DNA of 9,685 nt from Gammaproteobacteria bacterium (GTDB taxonomy: Bacteria; Pseudomonadota; Gammaproteobacteria; GRL18): contig JANELJ010000057.1 in assembly GCA_024511395.1 (NCBI GenBank), positions 1 to 9,685 of the forward strand. The letters run 5' to 3'. Made by a program: the position numbers and the translations under genes. Positions 1 to 5,590 of this stretch are shown in pieces. The notes beneath the pieces were generated by a model. That model made no database searches, was not told the origin of the DNA, and worked only from the letters and a program-made list of their open reading frames with translations. Positions within the stretch are counted from its first letter, which is position 1, and each line of letters opens with the position of its first letter.

Positions 1-88
1 GACTATCGGTTAACTGAGGTAATCAATAAATTTTAAATGATTCTCCTTTTTGGGGGAGCTGAAACTCTAAACTTTAGTTTACTTAATA

Positions 89-120
89 CATCAGGGCATA
101 ACTCCCTGTATGCCCTGATG
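89..120. terminator. Strong hairpin behind the TRAP gene, possible terminator
   Basis: A perfect 12-bp inverted repeat (CATCAGGGCATA at 89-100 pairing with TATGCCCTGATG at 109-120) surrounds an 8-base loop. It begins 10 bases beyond the stop codon of the TRAP gene, which reads leftward. The position and stem strength suit a transcription terminator or a 3' RNA-stabilising structure. However, neither strand has a proper T-tract after the stem, so it is not a textbook intrinsic terminator. The rest of 1-130 is AT-rich with a small AAACT/AGTTT inverted repeat at 69-80 and no gene that I can see. Confidence 0.45.
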
Positions 121-130
121 CTGTTCTGCT

Positions 131-1216
131 TTAACTGTTTTCTCTGGCTCTCATATAAGCCTGCTCACTAACGGCGCTCCATTGTATGACATTTTTTCTG
201 AAGTCAGTAAAGGATTTATAAATTTTACCGGACAGTTTGTCATGTTTGCCGACATCGGCAATAACCGCCTGTGATAGTTCATTGAGCTTTTTAATGACAT
301 CATCGGGATACTGGCGCATCTCCACTTTATGCTTATTGATCAATGTCTGCAGTGCCTGGTTGTTTCTGGCGGTGTAATCAGCCAGCATATCCTGGTTGGC
401 TACCTTACAGGCGGCACGGACAATAACCTGCAGGTCTTTGGGCAGTTTATTGAATGCATCTTTATTAATCATGGCTTCCATAGTGGAACCCGGCTCATGC
501 CAGCCCGGGTAATAATAGAATTTAGCCACCTTATAGAGGCCGAAAGCCATATCATTATAAGGACCGACCCATTCGGTCGCATCAATGGCGCCGGACAGCA
601 TGGAGGTGTATATTTCACCGCCGGGCAGGGTGACCGGGGTTCCGCCGGCACGTTTAAGGACTTCACCACCCATACCGGGAATACGCATTTTCAGGCCGTT
701 CAGATCCGCTATGCTGTTAATTTCCTTATTAAACCAGCCGCCCATCTGCACACCAGTATTGCCCGCTGCATTGGGGATAAGGTTAAACTGATCGTAGAGT
801 TCTTCCCATAGCTGCATACCGCCGCCGTAATACAGCCAGGCATTCATTTCCTGAGCCGTCAGGCCGAAGGGTACGGAGGTAAAAAACTGGGTGGCAGGGT
901 GTTTGCCCTTCCAGTAATAGGCGCCACTGTGCCCCATCTGGACGGTACCACGGGAGACCGCATCAAACACTTCCAGAGCCGGAACAATTTCATTGGCACC
1001 ATAGACTTTTACTTTAAGCCTACCACCGCTCATTTCATTAATGCTTTTGGCCAGAAAATTAGCACCGGCACCCAGGCCGGGGAAGTTTTTAGGCCAGGAT
1101 GTGACCATTTTCCATTTAATGGTTTTAGCCGCGGATGCTGTTTGAATACCGCTGACCATGCCGGCGGCGGCTACGGAACCGGCGCCTGCGCCTTTAATAA
1201 AATCGCGTCTTTTCAT
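131..1216 (-). CDS. TRAP transporter substrate-binding protein (DctP/TakP type), Tat-exported
   Basis: This is the periplasmic binding protein of a tripartite ATP-independent (TRAP) transporter, which delivers an organic acid, often a 2-oxo or hydroxy acid, to a DctQ/DctM membrane pair. The 361 residues begin with a twin-arginine signal (RRDFIK at 3-8, hydrophobic Ala/Gly stretch, cleavage probable after ASA near residue 29). The mature part has TRAP landmarks: the LKMRIPG strand (174-180), whose Arg typically contacts the ligand carboxylate, and an IDATEWVGPYND segment (211-222) typical of the TakP-like subfamily. An AGGAG sequence 8-12 bases before the ATG supports the start. No dctQ or dctM is present in the window; they may lie to the left, or the protein may work with a remote permease. 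The uvrD gene upstream is unrelated. The family is clear; the ligand is not. Confidence 0.93.
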   Translation of the reverse strand: MKRRDFIKGAGAGSVAAAGMVSGIQTASAAKTIKWKMVTSWPKNFPGLGAGANFLAKSINEMSGGRLKVKVYGANEIVPALEVFDAVSRGTVQMGHSGAYYWKGKHPATQFFTSVPFGLTAQEMNAWLYYGGGMQLWEELYDQFNLIPNAAGNTGVQMGGWFNKEINSIADLNGLKMRIPGMGGEVLKRAGGTPVTLPGGEIYTSMLSGAIDATEWVGPYNDMAFGLYKVAKFYYYPGWHEPGSTMEAMINKDAFNKLPKDLQVIVRAACKVANQDMLADYTARNNQALQTLINKHKVEMRQYPDDVIKKLNELSQAVIADVGKHDKLSGKIYKSFTDFRKNVIQWSAVSEQAYMRARENS

Positions 1217-1289
1217 TATTTATTGCTCCTAGGGTTATTCCTTATTTTATAAAGTGCTTTATGCATTTTTATTATTTTCTTCAGGTTTG

Positions 1290-1323
1290 CCCTCACCCTG
1301 GCCCTCTCCCGGAGGGAGAGGGG
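1290..1323 (+). repeat. REP-like extragenic hairpin element, copy 1
   Basis: A conserved arm (CCCTCACCCTGG) leads into a perfect 9-bp hairpin, CCCTCTCCC (1302-1310) pairing with GGGAGAGGG (1314-1322) around a 3-base loop. A second copy with the same arm and stem lies at 8465-8497 in the opposite orientation. Both are intergenic. This is the behaviour of a dispersed REP or MITE-like palindromic element. Here it occupies most of the spacer between the uvrD stop and the TRAP gene, where it could act on the uvrD transcript end. No T-tract follows on the minus strand. Confidence 0.75.
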
Positions 1324-1354
1324 ATATGTGGGCGAAGGTTTTGGGTTCTATGAT

Positions 1355-3613
1355 TTATACTAATTTTGCAATATTCAGCATTAGCCAGCGGGTGCCTTCG
1401 TAATCAAAATTGACCTGTACTCTGGCTCTTGCACCCATGCCTTCGATATCTATAACCGTGCCTTCACCGAATTTTTTATGGGTGACTCTCTGGCCTATAC
1501 TGATGCCCTCTTCATTTTCATCACCCTGGCTGCTGCTGTAGTTATTCCGGGCAGCGGTAAAAGACGGACTCTGGTTTACAGCTCTGACTTGGCTGATTAA
1601 TGACGCTGGGATTTCCGCCAGGAACTGGGAGGGGTAGGCCAGTTCGCTTCTGCCGTAAATGGTGCGGTTTTCAGCATGAGTCAGATGCAGCTGCTGACGG
1701 GCACGGGTAATGCCTACATAGCAAAGCCGGCGTTCTTCTTCCAAGCGGCCGCCGGTAAAATCCTGCAGGGCATTTTTATGAGGGAACAGACCCTGCTCCA
1801 TACCGCATAAAAATACCAGCTCAAATTCCAGCCCCTTGGCGCTGTGCAGACTCATTAACTGCACACAGTCTTCCCATTCATCCGCCTGACCCTCCCCGGC
1901 TTCCAGGGCGGCATGAGCCAGAAATTCCGCCAGCGGTGATATTGAGCCGGCCTCTTCAGATACATCACTGATCTGACTTAATTCAAGGCTGTCCTTAACC
2001 GCTTCGAGTAATGGGTCACCCTCATCATCAAAGCGTTTAGCCGCATTCACCAGTTCCTCCAAGTTTTCCACTTTAGCCTGCGCCCGTTCGGAATTTTCCT
2101 TGCCGTGAAATTCCTTTAACCGGGAAGCTTTAACAATATGTACTACCTGTTCTGACAGACTCATACTGTCATCGTTCACTACGGCGGACATTTCATCAAT
2201 TAAATCCAGGAATTTCTGCACGGATCCAGCGGCTCTGGCTGTCAACTGCCTGTCTGCAATCATGTCTACGGCTGTCTGCCATAAATGCTGCTCTCTGGCT
2301 ACGGCTTCGGTACGTATCATTTCAATGGTACGTTGACCAATACCGCGTGTGGGTACATTAATGATCCGTTCCAGCGCGGCATCATCCTGACGGTTGGCCA
2401 CCAGACGCAGATAAGCCAGGGCATCCTTGATTTCCGCCCGTTCATAAAAGCGTAGACCGCCGTAAACCCGATAGGGTATGGCACGTTTGACCAGTTCATA
2501 TTCATGGGGCTGAGACTGGGTATTGGAACGATATAAAATAGCAATTTCACTGCGTTTGCCACCTTTTTCCACCCATTTTTCTATCTGGCTGGCCACATAG
2601 GCGGCTTCGTCAATTTCATTAAAAGCCTGGTAAACCTGTAACAGTTCACCTTCCCCATCTTCTGTCCATAACTCCTTGCCCAGCCGTTCGGTATTATTGG
2701 CAATAACCGCATTGGCGACTTCCAGAATATTACCCGTGGAACGGTAGTTCTGTTCCAAGCGAATGGTTTCACAACTGCCGGCCTTAAAGTCCTGTTCAAA
2801 TTCGCGGATATGTTCTATTTTTGCTCCCCGCCAGCCGTATATAGACTGATCATCATCACCCACCACAAAGGTATTAAGATGGGTATCAGGCAGGTTATTA
2901 CCGCTGAGTACTTTCAGCCAGGCGTACTGAATGGTATTGGTATCCTGAAATTCGTCCACTAGGATATGACTGAAACGCTGCTGGTAATGCTTTAATAAAT
3001 GGGGCTGTTTCAGCCATAACTCATGTGCTCTGAGCAACAGTTCAGCAAAGTCCACCAAGCCGGTACGCTGACACAAGGCTTCATACTGCTGATAAACTTC
3101 CAACATGTATTCACGATTATGCAGTTCCCGGACATTGATGTGCTCACAGCGCAGACCATTATCCTTGCTTTCGTTAATAAACCACTGTACTTCCCTGGGC
3201 GGGTTCTGTTTGTCATCAATACCCAGTTCTTTCATAATCCGCTTAATCAGACGAAGTTGATCATCACTGTCTATGATCTGAAAGTTTTCCACTAGGTCGG
3301 CATCCTGCCAGTGGGCTCTTAACAGGCGGTGAGCCAAGCCGTGAAAAGTACCGACCCACATATTGCGTACCGGTGTTTTAAGCAGGTTTTCTATTCGAAA
3401 ACGCATTTCTCCGGCGGCCTTATTGGTAAAGGTAACCGCCAGAATACTATAGGGGGAAACATTTTCTACCTGCACCAACCAGGCAATACGATGCACCAGC
3501 ACCCAGGTTTTACCGCTGCCGGCACCGGCCAGTACCAGGTTGTTTTGTGCTTCTGAGCAGACAGCCTGACGCTGGGCTTTGTTCAGGGGAACGATTATGC
3601 GGGATATGTCCAT
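1355..3613 (-). CDS. uvrD: DNA helicase II (UvrD), superfamily 1A
   Basis: UvrD is a 3'-to-5' ATP-dependent helicase that removes the incised strand in nucleotide excision repair and works in mismatch repair. The protein follows E. coli UvrD from the first residues (MDISR...LNKAQRQAV) to the last. Visible motifs are Walker A GAGSGKT (30-36), TFTNKAA (61-67), GTFHGLAHRLL (88-98), DEFQDT (220-225), VGDDDQSIYGWRG (251-263), QNYRST (288-293), LMSLHSAKGLEF (586-597) and YVGITRAR (632-639). The C-terminal Tudor-like RNA polymerase-binding domain is also present (about 706-752). At 752 residues it is some 30 longer than the E. coli protein, partly because of an acidic insert around 530-558. In the usual NAQSR segment the Arg is Gln (NTQSQ, 364-368). 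The start codon abuts a heptamer array and lacks a recognisable Shine-Dalgarno sequence. Confidence 0.97.
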   Translation of the reverse strand: MDISRIIVPLNKAQRQAVCSEAQNNLVLAGAGSGKTWVLVHRIAWLVQVENVSPYSILAVTFTNKAAGEMRFRIENLLKTPVRNMWVGTFHGLAHRLLRAHWQDADLVENFQIIDSDDQLRLIKRIMKELGIDDKQNPPREVQWFINESKDNGLRCEHINVRELHNREYMLEVYQQYEALCQRTGLVDFAELLLRAHELWLKQPHLLKHYQQRFSHILVDEFQDTNTIQYAWLKVLSGNNLPDTHLNTFVVGDDDQSIYGWRGAKIEHIREFEQDFKAGSCETIRLEQNYRSTGNILEVANAVIANNTERLGKELWTEDGEGELLQVYQAFNEIDEAAYVASQIEKWVEKGGKRSEIAILYRSNTQSQPHEYELVKRAIPYRVYGGLRFYERAEIKDALAYLRLVANRQDDAALERIINVPTRGIGQRTIEMIRTEAVAREQHLWQTAVDMIADRQLTARAAGSVQKFLDLIDEMSAVVNDDSMSLSEQVVHIVKASRLKEFHGKENSERAQAKVENLEELVNAAKRFDDEGDPLLEAVKDSLELSQISDVSEEAGSISPLAEFLAHAALEAGEGQADEWEDCVQLMSLHSAKGLEFELVFLCGMEQGLFPHKNALQDFTGGRLEEERRLCYVGITRARQQLHLTHAENRTIYGRSELAYPSQFLAEIPASLISQVRAVNQSPSFTAARNNYSSSQGDENEEGISIGQRVTHKKFGEGTVIDIEGMGARARVQVNFDYEGTRWLMLNIAKLV

Positions 3614-3648
3614 ATAGGTTATAGGTTATAGGTTATAGGTTATAGGTT
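3614..3648. repeat. Five perfect tandem copies of heptamer ATAGGTT (AACCTAT on the gene strand)
   Basis: Five uninterrupted copies of the 7-mer run from 3614 to 3648. On the uvrD strand the last AACCTAT copy is followed immediately by the uvrD ATG at 3613. The array fills the place where a Shine-Dalgarno sequence should be, and the repeat unit is not purine-rich on that strand. It takes up most of the 42 bases between the pgl remnant and uvrD. Because the unit is 7 bases long, copy-number slippage would change leader length but not the coding frame of uvrD. Confidence 0.97.
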
Positions 3649-3655
3649 AAAGATT

Positions 3656-3990
3656 TTAGGGTCTGGCATCGGGATCCAGCATTACATCAACACAGTTTAA
3701 GGCTCTAATGCGGGCAACGGGTAAGGGAGCGCCGGCCAGCCATTGTTTGACAGCGGCTTTCTTGCTGCTGCCGGCAACCAGAATAAGTGTGTGCTCACTT
3801 TGTGCCAAGGCTGGGGCTATTCAGCCAGCAGTTCATATATTCGTTTCGGGGTGGTACCTCCTGCCAGTACTAGGGTAAACCGGCCCTGCCTGGCCATGGC
3901 TTCCTCTGCTTTTGAGAGAATATGTTTAACGGCCTCCCGTGCTACCTCTTCTGCACTGGGGTAGTAATACCAGCTGACTTTATCGTTCAT
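3656..3990 (-). pseudogene. pgl: 6-phosphogluconolactonase, internally deleted
   Basis: An ATG at 3990, with GGAAA upstream, opens a 57-codon frame ending at TAG 3817-3819. Its end, FTLVLAGGTTPKRIYELLA, is the N-terminal sugar-phosphate motif of DevB-type 6-phosphogluconolactonase. In another frame, from about 3820 to the TAA at 3656-3658, the sequence reads PALAQSEHTLILVAGSSKKA... and then a LPVARIRAL stretch, which matches the C-terminal region of the same family. The central part, roughly 115-120 codons including the usual WGDER and DGHxxSLFP catalytic motifs, is absent. Family members are about 230-240 residues long. The gene lies 39 bases after glk in the same direction, fitting a glk-pgl operon. 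The retained 5' piece could still yield a 57-residue peptide, but no lactonase activity is expected. An assembly collapse is the main alternative. Confidence 0.85.
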
Positions 3991-4095
3991 TATTGTTTCC
4001 GGCTTTATCTTTAATCATTTATTTGCAACTTAACGGCTTAATGGCCCTGCCGCATAGAGGGCCGGCCCGTACAGGGCGGTTTTATCGTTCATTAT
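3979..4095. repeat. 15-bp direct repeat in glk 3' end and over the pgl start
   Basis: The 15-mer TTTATCGTTCATTAT occurs at 3979-3993 and again at 4081-4095, 102 bases apart. On the gene strand it reads ATAATGAACGATAAA. The first copy contains the pgl start codon (MNDK), and the second encodes IMNDK near residues 317-321 of glucokinase. The match is exact. It may be a small local duplication or chance. Confidence 0.6.
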
Positions 4096-5043
4096 CACTT
4101 TAACCGGCATGGCTTCCAGTAAATGACTCATGCGGCCCTTACGGGTAAAACCTTCCATAAACCGACCTGATTGTAACTGTTTTATGATTTTTGGCGCAAT
4201 ACCGCCACCCAGAAAAACGCCGCCATGGGACATGATTTTTAAGGCCTGGTTAGCGGCCTCTACCCCGTAAAAATAGCAGAACCAGTCCAGTGCCTGTACA
4301 CAGAGTGGATCTTTACCTGCCTGTGCCGCCAAGGAAATTTCGACTGCGGCATCACCCTTCTTCATGGCTTCTACCAGCCAATCTGGCGGCTGAACACCCT
4401 GGTCATGGCATAAAAACTGATAAATATTGTCCAGCCCCATACCGGAGACAATCCGTTCCCAGCTGACATGCTCAGGATACTTATACTGTAAAAATTCAGA
4501 CAGCCGGTACTCGGTTTCACTGGTAGGGCTAAAATCAGTATGCCCTCCTTCAGAGGCAAAGGGGATATGCTGCTGCCCGTTCCAGAACAGTCCGGCTTCA
4601 CCCAGACCGGTACCGGCGGCAATAATGGAGGCATTACCCGGTGTATTTTTACCCTGGTTAAGCTCAACAAAATCATCCGGCTTTAATGCCGCTATACCCC
4701 AGGCATTGGCTTCCAGATCATTGAGCAGCGCTGTTTTTTGCCAGCCGAACTGTTTAGCCAGCTGCGCCCCATCAATTGCCCAGGGCAGGTTCGTTACCTG
4801 GCAATGATTATCCTGCACCGGCCCGGCCACGCCAAAGCAGGTGTATTGTATGGCTGAAGCCAGTTTCTGAACTTGCGGTTCAGCCAGAAACAGGCTCAAA
4901 ATATCGGCCAGTGAAGCATGGCCACCGCTCTGCCAGGTCTGTTCATAAAGGGAATTAACCTGACTATTACCGTTATTCTCTGTGACTTCAAAAATACCCA
5001 GGCTAGTTTTGGTGCCGCCAATATCACCGGCTAGTACTTCCAT
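4030..5043 (-). CDS. glk: Glucokinase (Glk family)
   Basis: The enzyme phosphorylates glucose with ATP to glucose-6-phosphate in the cytoplasm. The 337-residue protein shows the hexokinase-fold signatures of the proteobacterial Glk family: N-terminal phosphate loop GDIGGTKT (6-13), LLNDLEANAWG (107-116), whose Asp109 corresponds to the catalytic base, AAGTGLGEAG (142-151), EGGHTDFSP (165-173) with the glucose-contacting Glu/His, ERIVSGMGLDNIY (196-208), and GGVFLGGGIAPKI (274-286). It has no CxC zinc motif of the kind seen in ROK kinases. The start is supported by AGGG a few bases before the ATG. It is the first gene of a leftward unit followed by the broken pgl and then uvrD. Length is close to the family norm and nothing looks damaged. 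Confidence 0.96.
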   Translation of the reverse strand: MEVLAGDIGGTKTSLGIFEVTENNGNSQVNSLYEQTWQSGGHASLADILSLFLAEPQVQKLASAIQYTCFGVAGPVQDNHCQVTNLPWAIDGAQLAKQFGWQKTALLNDLEANAWGIAALKPDDFVELNQGKNTPGNASIIAAGTGLGEAGLFWNGQQHIPFASEGGHTDFSPTSETEYRLSEFLQYKYPEHVSWERIVSGMGLDNIYQFLCHDQGVQPPDWLVEAMKKGDAAVEISLAAQAGKDPLCVQALDWFCYFYGVEAANQALKIMSHGGVFLGGGIAPKIIKQLQSGRFMEGFTRKGRMSHLLEAMPVKVIMNDKTALYGPALYAAGPLSR

Positions 5044-5109
5044 ATTATCCCTGCTGCCTCTATACTGAATTTACTGGCTTCAATGTATGCTTTTACCGGG
5101 GGACTTGCA
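5044..5109. promoter_or_regulatory. Divergent spacer between glk and the lipoprotein gene
   Basis: These 66 bases separate two genes that start in opposite directions, so at least one promoter is expected here or inside the flanking 5' ends. TATACT at 5061-5066 is a plausible -10 box for the rightward lipoprotein gene, but no convincing -35 box sits at the right distance. GGGGGA at 5098-5103 is the ribosome binding site that places the lipoprotein start at 5110. Confidence 0.3.
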
Positions 5110-5436
5110 ATGTATAGACACTATTTTTTTATCGCAATAATTAACATACTGCTCTTAACTGCCTGCCAGTCCAATGAACTCAGCCCTGAGGAAATAGCAA
5201 TACAGGATGCCGCTGATAAGCAGGTATCCAGCCTGCTGTTTGAGCAAAATCTGGATAACCATGCTTCTTATAATGTTCATAAAGATGGTTCAGTCATTAT
5301 CTGCTTTGACCGTAACGTCAGTTCCGAAAGTTATACGGACATTGTACAAAAGTTAAGAGCGGCTCCTGAAATCAGCAGTGTCTATGCTGAACAGGACGGA
5401 CAACAGGTTTGTCCCCTGAATTCTATACGTAAATAA
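5110..5436 (+). CDS. Small lipoprotein of unknown function
   Basis: The gene encodes a 108-residue secreted lipoprotein that I do not recognise. After a short N-terminus (MYRH) comes a hydrophobic segment ending in a lipobox, LLTAC, with the lipidated Cys at residue 19. The next residue is Gln rather than Asp, which favours outer-membrane sorting. I chose the ATG at 5110 over an in-frame ATG at 5083 because GGGGGA lies 6 bases before it and because it gives a normal-length signal peptide. The mature part is acidic and helical at first, then reads like a small beta-alpha-beta unit (SYNVHKDGSVIICF, a helix, then SSVYAEQDGQQVCPL). It has two further Cys residues that could form a disulfide. It is divergent from glk and 154 bases ahead of the chemoreceptor gene; a functional link is not evident. 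Confidence 0.8.
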   Translation: MYRHYFFIAIINILLLTACQSNELSPEEIAIQDAADKQVSSLLFEQNLDNHASYNVHKDGSVIICFDRNVSSESYTDIVQKLRAAPEISSVYAEQDGQQVCPLNSIRK

Positions 5437-5451
5437 ACCTGCATCTATTAC

Positions 5452-5478
5452 TTAAGTATTTGCTAATACAGCCGCTAA
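5452..5478 (+). promoter_or_regulatory. Putative FliA (sigma-28) promoter of the chemoreceptor gene
   Basis: TTAAGTAT (5452-5459), an 11-base spacer and GCCGCTAA (5471-5478) match the enterobacterial sigma-28 consensus TAAAGTTT-N11-GCCGATAA at 13 of 16 positions with exact spacing. The site lies about 110 bases before the start codon of a chemoreceptor, a class of gene commonly under FliA control. Transcription would start near 5485. The surrounding DNA is AT-rich, which raises the chance of a false match in the -35 half, but the GCCG core of the -10 element is less likely by chance. Confidence 0.5.
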
Positions 5479-5507
5479 TAAAATTAATCTTATTTTTAAT
5501 ATTTTTG

Positions 5508-5540
5508 AACGGATGCCATTTTAATTAGTTTCTATCCGTT
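5508..5540 (+). other. Weak hairpin in the chemoreceptor leader
   Basis: AACGGAT (5508-5514) can pair with ATCCGTT (5534-5540) across a 19-base AT-rich loop, and TATTAAG follows. It may be a weak terminator for the lipoprotein gene or a leader structure of the downstream mRNA. The long loop makes it uncertain. Confidence 0.2.
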
Positions 5541-5590
5541 TATTAAGCAAAACATAGTCTGATCAAGAACCCCTGACGAATAAAAACACT

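Noticed and set aside
11..17. TAACTGA heptamer, the repeat unit reported from marine Beggiatoaceae
   Set aside because: Only one copy is present, in an AT-rich spacer, which is expected by chance; it does not identify the organism.
329..811. 160-codon open frame on the plus strand
   Set aside because: It lies entirely antisense to the well-supported TRAP binding-protein gene and its translation has no recognisable features; it is a shadow frame.
3614..3655. CRISPR-like or telomere-like array
   Set aside because: The copies are contiguous 7-mers without spacers, within an ordinary gene cluster; it is a simple tandem repeat.
3743..3964. 73-codon open frame on the plus strand
   Set aside because: The opposite strand clearly encodes both ends of 6-phosphogluconolactonase, so this frame is only the complement of the pseudogene.
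5083..5109. Upstream ATG as the start of the lipoprotein
   Set aside because: No ribosome binding site precedes it and it would lengthen the signal peptide; GGGGGA points to the ATG at 5110.
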